This document shows positions 1 through 6,938 of a DNA stretch of 7,158 nt, piece after piece. Numbering within the stretch: position 1 is the first letter of the stretch; each line of letters begins with the position of its first letter. Source of the stretch: Suilimivivens sp964507235 (GTDB taxonomy: Bacteria > Bacillota > Clostridia > Lachnospirales > Lachnospiraceae). Location: NCBI GenBank assembly GCA_964507235.1, contig CAZDPE010000112.1, positions 1-7,158 of the forward strand, in the 5' to 3' direction. The translations under genes were made by a program, and so were the position numbers. A model generated the notes under the pieces. The model was not told the DNA's origin, ran no database searches, and saw only the letters and a program-made list of their open reading frames with translations.

Positions 1-20
1 TCTATTTTATTTATTATACT

Positions 21-471
21 TCAAAAATCAGTTCTTATCAATGTTTCCGTCATTATCGCTGTCATACTTTTCTTTCGCTTTTCTTTCCCGTCCTTACAGT
101 CATTCCCTGGACATTCGTCTTGAAGTTCTGGCATTAACCAGTTAAACTCATGCTCTTTAATCGTATTGGCATCTGTATTTGTTAGTGCCTCTGATATGTG
201 AACCATTTTACTAACTTGGCTCTGTTCGCTAATGTAATCTATGCCATCTAATAACTCTTCAGAGAGAAATTGTCAAGTGTGTTTGTAAACTTTTCTAGCA
301 TAAAGGGCAAAACCTGTCTGTGGATGTTGTCAGTAATATCAAGCAAATCCAGGAATACATGGGGACAATTTTTATATCCAGGAAATCAGTATATTTTTAA
401 CGCCACAATGCGACAAGGTATTTTCTATGAAATAAAAAACAGCTACAAACTTTTTGTTTATAACTGTTCAT
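21..471 (-). pseudogene. Frameshifted remnant of an unrecognised protein gene
   Basis: I do not recognise the product. A start is visible at 469-471 (ATG), preceded by AAGGA at 478-482 with 6 nt spacing, but that frame soon reaches a stop. Protein-like sequence then continues in other minus-strand frames. One is open across 372-467 and carries FYFIENTLSHCGVKN. The next is open across 248-385 and carries NCPHVFLDLLDITDNIHRQ, then LPFMLEKFTNTLDNF. The last is open across 21-272 and carries LSEELLDGIDYISEQSQVSK, then MVHISEALTN and a lysine-rich tail ending at TGA 21-23. The last two join sensibly near 250-272 with a one-base shift (LDNF to LSEELLD), so a single ancestral ORF broken by indels is the simplest reading. 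A separate 61-residue protein starting at ATG 204-206 is formally possible, but I see no convincing ribosome binding site for it. The region is more AT-rich than the gal genes. Confidence 0.45.
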
Positions 472-483
472 ATATCATCCTTA

Positions 484-683
484 TTAAAATGTATCTGCTT
501 TTGCATCGATTTTACGGACAAATGCTCTCCATTTCTTTTGCATTACATCGTTGCCATCAAAAGCTACAACTTGTTTAAACTGCTCCATTGTAAAGATATG
601 TCCGCGATTAGCTGCAACAATTATTGACGGACAATTTTTAAATTTTGCATGTAATTAATTATTTTATCTAAATGCAAATCCAA
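484..683 (-). pseudogene. Decayed C-terminal fragment, possibly AbiEii/AbiGii-type nucleotidyltransferase toxin
   Basis: A minus-strand frame is open from 654 down to TAA at 484-486. It encodes SIIVAANRGHIFTMEQF, then KQVVAFDGNDVMQKKWRAFV and RKIDAKADTF. It has no proper start. Just upstream, a second frame (open 624-683, stop at 621-623) encodes DLHLDKIINYMQNLK, so a frameshift near 640 is likely. The pattern of an aromatic-led helix, an acidic residue, 'MQKKW..F' and a charged tail resembles the C-terminal end of AbiEii/AbiGii nucleotidyltransferase toxins (COG2253-like). That match is from memory and tentative. The catalytic nucleotidyltransferase core is absent, so any product would be inactive. 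The stop lies 12 nt before the start of the next remnant, with its Shine-Dalgarno between them, so the two were probably one operon. Confidence 0.35.
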
Positions 684-727
684 TCATAGTGCATCATCGC
701 ATACACTGTTGCAAAAATAATTTTTTC

Positions 728-2464
728 CTAAATTATGGTTACTTTCGCATCCCGCGTTAAAGGATTTCTCACCTGATAGTCGAACAAAACCAAATATGGT
801 TCTTCCCGTTTCCGATACCTCTTTTCGGAGTCCCTCTCCCACACCGGATAATAAAATACTTCCATATGGGTCATTTTCAGTGTCTGTCTGGCATGATAAC
901 CCGCATATCCTGGTAAATGCTTCGGATTTTCCTCTTCCTTTTGATAAAATTCCCAGATCTGCTGATGATAACCCGATAAATCCCTGCAAAAGGAAGGACG
1001 GCTTTTTGCATTTTCCCGCAGATAAAAATCAAAAGTCAGCAATTCCTTATAAAGCTCCTGTTCTCCGGGGTCCGCCTCACAGGCAAAGCTAAGAAGCACC
1101 TGATAGCGGCAGCTTCTGGCAGGAGTATTTATAAAATATCCTTTTTCCTCATAATAACGCGCCAGTGCTTCAAACATGTCAAAAGGGCCTGGAAATTTCT
1201 TTTCCAATGCGGATACAGTCCGGCTGAACTGACTGGAATTATAATAGATTTCAACCATTTCTTCCACTTGTTTCAATTTAAGAACCTCTTCATAAGACAG
1301 CCAGTCAGTAAAAAGCACCTCATAGGGCGGCTTTGACTGATAGACAATTCCATACCTTGCCGCTTTTTCTGCCATAGGAGAGCCCTTCAGCACTTTAAGA
1401 AAGCCAAGCTGCAGCTGTTCGGGCTTCATTGCATATACTTCATTAAAAGAGTTCTTAAAGCTGTCATAATTTTCATAGGGAAGCCCCGCTATCAAATCTA
1501 AATGGATGTGAATATTCTCTCTTTCCTTAAGCTCCTTCACTACTTTTGCAATATGATCCGTGTTCACATAACGGTTGATTTCATGCAGGGTCTTTTCATT
1601 TGTGGATTGGACGCCGATTTCCAGCTGTACCAGCCCGGGACGCATCCTTCTAAGCAGCTTTATTTCCTCTTTTGTCATGATATCCGCTGCAATTTCAAAA
1701 TGAAAATTAGTAATGCCATTGTCATTTTCCGTAATATAGCGCCAGATTTCCATGGCATGCTGATGATTGCAGTTAAAGGTTCTGTCGATAAACTTTACCT
1801 GGGGCACCCTTCCGTCAAGAAAAAACTGCAATTCCCGCTTTACCTTATCCATGCTTCTAAGGCGCACGGTCTTATCAATGGAAGATAAGCAATAGCTACA
1901 CCGGAAAGGACAGCCTCTTGCGGATTCATAATAAATGATTTTATTTTTAAAACCTTCAAGATTCTCGTAAAGAAACGGTAATTCATTAATATCTATCATT
2001 TCCCTCGGAGCCGTATGCCCCTCCCGAAGAATCAGCCCGTCTATCTGCGTCAGCTTTTTACCCTCTGACCGCTTCCGGCAGTAATAATCCAAAAGCTCTT
2101 TGAACGTATCCTCCCCTTCTCCCGCCATAATACCTGTTACCATGGGATAAGAAATAAGCAGCTTCGTCCCTTCAAAGGAAACCTCCGGTCCTCCCAGCCA
2201 GATATCCCTTCCCGGCAGAACCTTAGGCAGCTCCAAAAGCAGATCCTGCACCAGGTTAAAATTCCATATATAGCAGGAAAACCCGATAATATCGGGCTTT
2301 CTCCTGAATAAATCCGCTAAAATTTCTTCTTTTTGATTGTTAATTGTATATTCCGCCAGTTCTACACATTCCCTGTATTTTTCACCGGCATAAGCCCGAA
2401 GGCTGTAGATTGCCGGATTGGAATGAATGTACCTGGCATTAATTCCCACCAGTAAAAATTTCAT
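728..2464 (-). CDS. B12-binding-type radical SAM protein with C-terminal DUF4080-like domain
   Basis: A 578-residue cytoplasmic iron-sulfur enzyme of unknown substrate. Residues 1-130 form a Rossmann-like cobalamin-binding-type domain (MKFLLVGINARYIHSNPA, IIGFSCYIWN, then GGPEVS at 91-96). The canonical DxHxxG cobalamin-ligand motif is not visible, as in many B12 radical SAM proteins. The radical SAM core covers about 175-370, with the CxxxCxxC cluster motif at C185, C189 and C192 (ARGCPFRCSYC). Further core elements are IGVQS at 283-287 and DLIAGLP at 323-329. The C-terminal 200 residues, ending in LFDYQVRNPLTRDA, resemble DUF4080, known from similar clostridial proteins. The ATG at 2462-2464 lies 3 nt after the galT stop. 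AAAGAG at 2475-2480 is a weak ribosome binding site inside galT, so translation is probably coupled. Family assignment is confident. The substrate is unknown, and a methyltransferase or similar role is only possible. No terminator is visible after the stop. Confidence 0.88.
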   Translation of the reverse strand: MKFLLVGINARYIHSNPAIYSLRAYAGEKYRECVELAEYTINNQKEEILADLFRRKPDIIGFSCYIWNFNLVQDLLLELPKVLPGRDIWLGGPEVSFEGTKLLISYPMVTGIMAGEGEDTFKELLDYYCRKRSEGKKLTQIDGLILREGHTAPREMIDINELPFLYENLEGFKNKIIYYESARGCPFRCSYCLSSIDKTVRLRSMDKVKRELQFFLDGRVPQVKFIDRTFNCNHQHAMEIWRYITENDNGITNFHFEIAADIMTKEEIKLLRRMRPGLVQLEIGVQSTNEKTLHEINRYVNTDHIAKVVKELKERENIHIHLDLIAGLPYENYDSFKNSFNEVYAMKPEQLQLGFLKVLKGSPMAEKAARYGIVYQSKPPYEVLFTDWLSYEEVLKLKQVEEMVEIYYNSSQFSRTVSALEKKFPGPFDMFEALARYYEEKGYFINTPARSCRYQVLLSFACEADPGEQELYKELLTFDFYLRENAKSRPSFCRDLSGYHQQIWEFYQKEEENPKHLPGYAGYHARQTLKMTHMEVFYYPVWERDSEKRYRKREEPYLVLFDYQVRNPLTRDAKVTII

Positions 2465-2467
2465 AGC

Positions 2468-3967
2468 CTATATACTCTTTATAAACCTGTCAAAGGCTTC
2501 CTGACCTTCCGCATTTCTCTTATATACGCCGGCGTCCTCCAGTACCTGCATAAATACAATACCGATTTCCTTTTCCACGATTTCATCGATATTGGAGCTG
2601 TCGATTCTGTCATATTTTGCCTTAAACTCATCCACCCAGTCTGCATGCTTTTCGAGCACTTCGTCCTTCCTTAAATCCCTGCCTGCAAGCACAGCTTCCT
2701 TAAGCTGCTCCATTTCTCCCTTCAATCTGGCGGGAAGAACAGCAAGACCCATAACCTCAATTAAGCCGATATTTTCCTTTTTAATATGATGAAGCTTTGC
2801 ATGAGGATGATAAACGCCTAAGGGATGCTCCTCTGTCGTAATATTATTTCTGAGCACCAAATCAAGCTCATATTTGTCACTTCTTTTTCTGGCAATGGGA
2901 GTAATCGTATTATGAGGTTCTCCGTCTGTTTCCGCAAGGATAAAGGCTGCCTCATCAGTATACGTTCTCCACTTATTTAATATCACATCGGCAAGCCCAA
3001 TGATTCTGTCCGTATCGCTGCCGCTTAACCGGATTACGGACATAGGCCATTTTACGATTCCGGTTTCAATATCCTCAAAGCCCTTTACCGTAAAAGTTCT
3101 TTCTACAGGAGCCTTGGCCATGGCAAACTCATAATGTCCGCCCTGGAAATGGTCATGGCTTAAGATAGAACCTCCTACGATAGGCAGGTCTGCATTGGAA
3201 CCCACAAAATAATGAGGAAACTGCTTCACAAAATCAAACAGCTTACAGAAGGTATTATGCTCTATCTTCATAGGAACATGCTGTCCGTTAAATACAATAC
3301 AGTGTTCATTATAGTATACATAGGGGGAATACTGAAAGCCCCAGGCATCACCCTGAATGGTAACGGGAATAATACGATGATTCTGTCTTGCAGGATGATT
3401 GATTCTTCCAGCATAGCCTTCATTTTCACGGCAAAGCAGGCATTTGGGATATCCTGACTGCTTTGCATTCTTTGCTGCTGCAATAGCTTTGGGGTCCTTT
3501 TCCGGTTTGGATAAGTTGATGGTAATATCCAGATTTCCATACTCAGTGGGAGCCAGCCACTTCATATCCTTTTTGATTCTGTATCTGCGGATATAATCGG
3601 AATCGCAGCTGAATTTATAATAAAAATCAGTTGCCCTTTCAGGGCTTTCCTGATACAGCTCCCTGAATTTGCGGATTACCTCGCCGGGCCTTGGAAGCAA
3701 CACACTCATGATTTTCGTATCAAACAAGTCCCTGTATACCACGCTGTTTTCACTCATTAAACCGGTTTCATAAGCATAATCAAGCATCCGGGAAAGAACA
3801 GCCTCCAAATCTTCCTCCGAAACCTGCACGGGCTCCTTTAAATCTTCAATTTCTTCCAGCCCGAACAGCTCCAGCAGTCTGTTAACCGTATATATTTCGT
3901 CTTCTTTTGAAACCAGGCCTGTCAAAAGACCATAAGCCGTTAATTTTCTGATATCATCCTGAATCAT
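2468..3967 (-). CDS. galT: Galactose-1-phosphate uridylyltransferase, class II
   Basis: A 499-residue cytoplasmic enzyme of the Leloir pathway. It converts UDP-glucose and galactose-1-phosphate to glucose-1-phosphate and UDP-galactose through a uridylylated histidine. It belongs to the Firmicutes class II family, and its length is normal for that family. Visible landmarks are CLLCRENEGYAGR with C176 and C179, the segment FQYSPYVYYNEHCIVFNGQH at 211-230, and the active-site motif SHDHFQGG with H271, H273 and Q275. A second histidine-rich stretch, VYHPHAKLHH, lies at 385-394. The chosen start is ATG 3965-3967, preceded by GAGAGGG at 3975-3981 with 7 nt spacing. A longer frame could begin at GTG 4010-4012, overlapping the galK stop as GTGA. 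That start has no Shine-Dalgarno and would add 15 basic residues that are not typical of the family. The gene sits 41 nt after galK and 3 nt before the radical SAM gene, within one apparent operon. Confidence 0.95.
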   Translation of the reverse strand: MIQDDIRKLTAYGLLTGLVSKEDEIYTVNRLLELFGLEEIEDLKEPVQVSEEDLEAVLSRMLDYAYETGLMSENSVVYRDLFDTKIMSVLLPRPGEVIRKFRELYQESPERATDFYYKFSCDSDYIRRYRIKKDMKWLAPTEYGNLDITINLSKPEKDPKAIAAAKNAKQSGYPKCLLCRENEGYAGRINHPARQNHRIIPVTIQGDAWGFQYSPYVYYNEHCIVFNGQHVPMKIEHNTFCKLFDFVKQFPHYFVGSNADLPIVGGSILSHDHFQGGHYEFAMAKAPVERTFTVKGFEDIETGIVKWPMSVIRLSGSDTDRIIGLADVILNKWRTYTDEAAFILAETDGEPHNTITPIARKRSDKYELDLVLRNNITTEEHPLGVYHPHAKLHHIKKENIGLIEVMGLAVLPARLKGEMEQLKEAVLAGRDLRKDEVLEKHADWVDEFKAKYDRIDSSNIDEIVEKEIGIVFMQVLEDAGVYKRNAEGQEAFDRFIKSI

Positions 3968-3974
3968 TATAGTA

Positions 3975-3981
3975 CCCTCTC
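3975..3981 (-). promoter_or_regulatory. Ribosome binding site deciding the galT start
   Basis: GAGAGGG on the minus strand, 7 nt before ATG 3965-3967. No comparable site precedes the alternative GTG at 4010-4012, so the shorter 499-residue GalT is preferred. Confidence 0.75.
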
Positions 3982-4008
3982 TTCTATACTTTATCAATTT
4001 CCCGACTT

Positions 4009-5172
4009 TCACAGTATTGTAGGGCCGTCACCGATTTGCACCACATAAAAATCTGCCACATATCCAATCTTCGCCTTATATGCTTCGCCTACCCGGCTGA
4101 TAAAGCTGTCAATCGCATCATCCTTTACTATGCTGACAGTACATCCGCCAAAACCGGCGCCCGTCATACGGGAGCCAATCACGCCCTCTGCCTTCCATGC
4201 TTCTTCCACCAGCGTGTCAAGCTCGATACCCGTTACTTCATAATCATCACGGAGGGAAACATGGGAAGCATTCATCAGCTGACCGAACAGCGCAATATCA
4301 TTAGCGGAAAGAGCCGCAACTGCCTGTAAGGTTCTTTGATTTTCGTATACCGCATGTTTTGCCCTTCTTACTCTTGTTTCATCTTTAATTGCAGACTTAT
4401 ATTCTTCAAACTGCGCTTCTGTCAGCTCCCCGAGGCTCTTAATATCCGTCACTTTCTGAAGCTCTGCAAGGGCAGTTTCACATTCGCTTCTTCTTTCATT
4501 ATATTTGGAATCGCCAAGACCGCGCTTTTTATTGCTGCAGGCAATTACAATTTTGGCCCCCTCCAGCTTAACAGGAGCGTAAGTATAAGACAAATCAGCA
4601 GTATCAAGGAAAATTGCGTGATCCTTCTTACCCATGGCAATGGCAAACTGATCCATAATGCCGCAGTTAACACCGTTAAATTTATTTTCAGAGTACTGGC
4701 CGATTAATGCCAAGTCCTGGTTAGTTACATCAAATCCAAAAAAATCTCTTAAAATTGCTCCTGTCAATACTTCAACAGAGGCGGATGAAGAAAGTCCGGA
4801 ACCATTGGGGATATTTCCGTTTAACAAAATATCCATGCCCTGTGGAATCTGAAATCCCTTTTCACCGAAAGCCCACATAACTCCTTTGGGATAATTAGTC
4901 CAATCCGCTTCCTTTTCCGGCTTCAGACCTTCAATACTGGATTCCATTACGCCAAGCTGTTCAAAATTCATAGAATAAAAACGAAGCTTCTTATCATCCC
5001 TTACTCTTGCGGCAGCATAAGTTCCGATAGTAAGAGCGCAGGGAAAAACATGTCCGCCGTTATAATCAGTATGTTCACCGATTAAATTCACACGTCCGGG
5101 AGCAAAAAATACCTTTACGCCTTCCGTATTTCCAAATACTTCTTCAAATTTCTTTAAAACTGTTTCTTTCAT
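4009..5172 (-). CDS. galK: Galactokinase
   Basis: A 387-residue cytoplasmic GHMP-superfamily kinase that phosphorylates alpha-D-galactose at C1 with ATP, the entry step of the Leloir pathway. The galactokinase signature GRVNLIGEHTDYNGG is at 26-40, with R27, E33, H34 and D36. The ATP-loop motif PNGSGLSSSAS is at 122-132. D174 in CGIMDQFA matches the catalytic aspartate, and the third GHMP motif GAGFGG is at 338-343. Length and motif order are normal and nothing is missing. The start is ATG 5170-5172, preceded by GGAGG at 5182-5186 with 9 nt spacing. An in-frame ATG at 5206-5208 would add 12 residues, but this would place the best Shine-Dalgarno inside the gene. The TGA stop at 4009-4011 precedes the galT start by 41 nt. 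It is the first gene of galK-galT-radical SAM, after the regulator's terminator. Control by the adjacent AraC protein is inferred from position. Confidence 0.97.
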   Translation of the reverse strand: MKETVLKKFEEVFGNTEGVKVFFAPGRVNLIGEHTDYNGGHVFPCALTIGTYAAARVRDDKKLRFYSMNFEQLGVMESSIEGLKPEKEADWTNYPKGVMWAFGEKGFQIPQGMDILLNGNIPNGSGLSSSASVEVLTGAILRDFFGFDVTNQDLALIGQYSENKFNGVNCGIMDQFAIAMGKKDHAIFLDTADLSYTYAPVKLEGAKIVIACSNKKRGLGDSKYNERRSECETALAELQKVTDIKSLGELTEAQFEEYKSAIKDETRVRRAKHAVYENQRTLQAVAALSANDIALFGQLMNASHVSLRDDYEVTGIELDTLVEEAWKAEGVIGSRMTGAGFGGCTVSIVKDDAIDSFISRVGEAYKAKIGYVADFYVVQIGDGPTIL

Positions 5173-5181
5173 TACAATTAA

Positions 5182-5186
5182 CCTCC
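5182..5186 (-). promoter_or_regulatory. Ribosome binding site deciding the galK start
   Basis: GGAGG on the minus strand lies 9 nt before ATG 5170-5172. It is the strongest Shine-Dalgarno near galK and favours this start over the in-frame ATG at 5206-5208. Confidence 0.8.
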
Positions 5187-5219
5187 GCCAATACCTCAAA
5201 TTCATCATTCAGATAAACA

Positions 5220-5240
5220 CTGCTTCCGCAGACAGAAAGC
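5220..5240 (-). other. Small hairpin in the galK leader
   Basis: On the minus strand GCTTTC (5235-5240) can pair with GGAAGC (5222-5227) through one G-U pair and a 7-nt loop. Alternatively CTGC (5228-5231) can pair with GCAG (5220-5223) around a GGAA loop. The two folds exclude each other. Stems are short and a function is not shown. Confidence 0.2.
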
Positions 5241-5278
5241 CGGACAGCCGTGCCTGCAAAAACCTTTAGCCTCTGATA

Positions 5279-5306
5279 ATTCTATGCTAAAATACTTCCG
5301 TCTAAA
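5279..5306 (-). promoter_or_regulatory. Candidate galK promoter
   Basis: On the minus strand, TTTAGA (5301-5306), a 16-nt spacer and TAGAAT (5279-5284) form a weak promoter-like pair. It begins within the T-tract of the upstream terminator and would give a leader of roughly 100 nt before galK. The match is modest, as expected if an activator is needed, and other placements are possible. No clear catabolite-response element was seen in the 131 bp between the hairpin and the galK start. Confidence 0.25.
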
Positions 5307-5337
5307 AAAACAGACAGGTTTGTTATACAAACCTGTC
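5304..5337 (-). terminator. Rho-independent terminator after the AraC regulator
   Basis: Read on the minus strand, a perfect 10-bp stem GACAGGTTTG / CAAACCTGTC (5328-5337 and 5313-5322) closes a 5-nt loop. It is followed by TG and seven T residues (5304-5310). It starts 6 nt after the araC-type stop codon. There is no T-tract in the plus direction, so it is a one-way terminator. It separates the lipoprotein-regulator transcript from galKT, although partial read-through cannot be excluded. Confidence 0.92.
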
Positions 5338-5343
5338 AAAATG

Positions 5344-6246
5344 TTAACTGTTTAATTCTTTTATCTGATTTATAAAATCTTCAATCTGCTTTAAATATTC
5401 CTTATTTCTTCTTGTTTCACCCTTTTGCATCTCTTTTCGGTAAGCGGAAGGCGACATCCTTTTCATCTGCTTGAATGATTTCGTAAAAACAAGAGGATCC
5501 GTATATCCGCAGGAAAGCGCAATACTCTCTACCGGAAGAGTAGTTAACTCCAAAAGCTCTGCAGCTTTCGTAATCCGGAAGGTGGACAAAAACTGCTGGG
5601 GTGACATTCCCATGGAATTTTTAAACAATGTATAGAGATAGCTTCTGTTAATACACACATAATCCGCAACATCCGTGATTTTAATGGGATTGCAGTAATT
5701 CCCGACAATAAATTCCACCGCCCGTTTTACATAGATTCCGGCTTTATCAGCTTCTCCCTTTTCTTCTATATGGGCGCTTTCCGCAATCAGGGATAAGAAT
5801 AAATGAAGCTGCCCGTTTCTTCTAAGCTCATTGGAAATCCCAAAGGTATTATGCTCTAACATATCCTTTACGGCTTCGTAAAGCTCTTTATCCTTTTCGG
5901 ATTTAAATACGGGATTCGTCAGGGAAAGTCCCATTGACTTTACAATTTCGGGCGCAAGCTGTCCATGAAAACCCACCCATACATAAGTCCATGGTTCTTT
6001 TTCATCCGCCTGATAAAAAGCCAGTTCCTCCGGCGGTATTAAGAAGCCGTATCCCTGCTCTAAAGGATATTCCCTGCCGCCGAGTGCCAGCTTTCCCTTT
6101 CCGCTCAAAATGTAATGTATCAGATAATGAGGCTTAAATGCCGGTCCAAAGCTGTGAAAGGGTTCCGTTCTTGACAAGCCGCAGCAGTTCACGTATAAGC
6201 TTCCGTTTTTTTCACCTGTAAATTCAAGCTTGTATGCTTTTTCCAT
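5344..6246 (-). CDS. AraC-family transcriptional regulator with N-terminal sensor domain
   Basis: A 300-residue DNA-binding regulator. Residues 1-100 form an AraC-type cupin arm and ligand pocket, with FGPAFKPHYLIHYILSGKG at 33-51, then GREYPLEQGYGFLIPP and YVWVGFHG. Regulators with this N-terminus (MsmR/RafR-like) commonly sense alpha-galactosides or other sugars. The C-terminal domain carries two helix-turn-helix units: ITDVADYVCINRSYLYTLFK at 190-209, and VESIALSCGYTDPLVFTKSF at 239-258, followed by the family signature KRMSPSAYRK. A charged helix of about 28 residues extends past the usual end. The start is ATG 6244-6246, with GGGGAG at 6254-6259 and 7 nt spacing. It follows the lipoprotein gene by 20 bp, probably on one transcript, and ends in a strong hairpin. 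Its position directly before galK suggests that it regulates galactose use. This is inference, and the specific ligand is unknown. Confidence 0.92.
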   Translation of the reverse strand: MEKAYKLEFTGEKNGSLYVNCCGLSRTEPFHSFGPAFKPHYLIHYILSGKGKLALGGREYPLEQGYGFLIPPEELAFYQADEKEPWTYVWVGFHGQLAPEIVKSMGLSLTNPVFKSEKDKELYEAVKDMLEHNTFGISNELRRNGQLHLFLSLIAESAHIEEKGEADKAGIYVKRAVEFIVGNYCNPIKITDVADYVCINRSYLYTLFKNSMGMSPQQFLSTFRITKAAELLELTTLPVESIALSCGYTDPLVFTKSFKQMKRMSPSAYRKEMQKGETRRNKEYLKQIEDFINQIKELNS

Positions 6247-6266
6247 CTAAATTCTCCCCAAAATAC

Positions 6267-6938
6267 CTAATCTTCATTCCCTCCGCTGATTACAGGCTTC
6301 CCTTCCTGAGCATCATAAGTAAGCTCCAGACTTACCCCTTTCTCATCATACTCCTCTACCGGCAGCTCCAGTTCATATTTCACATCTTCCGTATCCGTTA
6401 ATTCAAGAATCCAGGGCGTATTGTCTACGTCGCGCTGTATCAAAAGTCCTGCCAGGGTCTGACCGGAATCAAAGGTTTCCAAATCCTCAATCACATTCAT
6501 GGAAGAACCGGAATTATCCTTTTCATAAAGCTTAAGTACGGAAAAGGATAACGAAGTATTGTTTATTACGGTAACCGGAACCGGCACAAGCACGGCAGCG
6601 TCTTCCCTCTCTTGTATAGAAAAAATTTCTTCCAACATTTCTTCATATGTGATTATCATGGAATCCATAGTCTGAATCAGCTGTTCAATTTCTTCATCCT
6701 TCATTTCCGATAAGTTATGCTGCTCCAAAACCTCTTCCTTTTCACTTAACTCCGTCAAAGACTCATCCAGCGAATCATCTGTGATATCCTGATGGGCATC
6801 CGCCACCTGATTATGTACCTTGGCAAGCTCCCTGTATTTCTGCTGCGCCTTCTCAATCATTTCATCGGATGGTCCACAGGCTGTAGCAAAAAAGCTTAAA
6901 CAGCATATCATAAGAAATAAAGCAGTTTTTTTATACAT
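6267..6938 (-). CDS. Putative lipoprotein with coiled-coil region and C-terminal beta domain
   Basis: A 223-residue protein of unknown function, probably lipid-anchored on the outer face of the membrane. Residues 1-20 are a signal peptide: MYKK, a hydrophobic core, then the lipobox A18-T19-A20 before C21, the expected lipidated cysteine. Residues 25-112 are rich in Glu, Gln and Lys with heptad-like spacing, suggesting a helical or coiled-coil stalk. Residues 115-212 alternate hydrophobic and polar residues (VPVPVTVINNTSLSFSVLKL, then WILELTD and YELELP). They recall the small beta-sandwich domains found in many clostridial surface lipoproteins; this resemblance is from memory. The protein is strongly acidic overall. 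The start is ATG 6936-6938, with GAGG at 6946-6949 and 7 nt spacing. The gene lies 20 bp before the AraC regulator and is probably co-transcribed from the promoter at 6982-7010. There is no sign of a transporter or enzyme motif. Confidence 0.8.
   Translation of the reverse strand: MYKKTALFLMICCLSFFATACGPSDEMIEKAQQKYRELAKVHNQVADAHQDITDDSLDESLTELSEKEEVLEQHNLSEMKDEEIEQLIQTMDSMIITYEEMLEEIFSIQEREDAAVLVPVPVTVINNTSLSFSVLKLYEKDNSGSSMNVIEDLETFDSGQTLAGLLIQRDVDNTPWILELTDTEDVKYELELPVEEYDEKGVSLELTYDAQEGKPVISGGNED

Noticed and set aside
270..578. Plus-strand open frame of 102 codons
   Set aside because: No ribosome binding site. It lies opposite the minus-strand remnants, which have a Shine-Dalgarno, operon spacing and more protein-like composition.
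363..642. Short direct repeat ggacaattttta at about 363 and 630
   Set aside because: It is only 12 nt and AT-rich, in a low-complexity region. No flanking element structure supports an insertion.
672..715. Weak inverted repeat AGTGTA / TGCACT as a terminator for the radical SAM gene
   Set aside because: The stem includes a G-U pair, has an 8-nt loop and no following T-tract.
671..730. In-frame open stretch of 19 codons after the radical SAM stop (TAG 728-730), suggesting stop read-through
   Set aside because: It is short, ends at TAG 668-670, shows no stimulatory structure, and the protein already ends at the domain's usual C-terminal motif.
796..1092. Several plus-strand open frames inside the radical SAM, galT, galK and araC genes
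   Set aside because: All lie opposite strongly supported minus-strand genes, lack ribosome binding sites and show no recognisable motifs.
2483..2494. The 12-mer aaacctgtcaaa recurs at 5329-5340 in the terminator
   Set aside because: In galT it is coding sequence for the conserved-looking FDRFI end. A single short match is compatible with chance.
5173..5303. Riboswitch or catabolite-response element before galK
   Set aside because: Only short alternative hairpins are seen. No known aptamer core or cre-like palindrome could be identified by eye.
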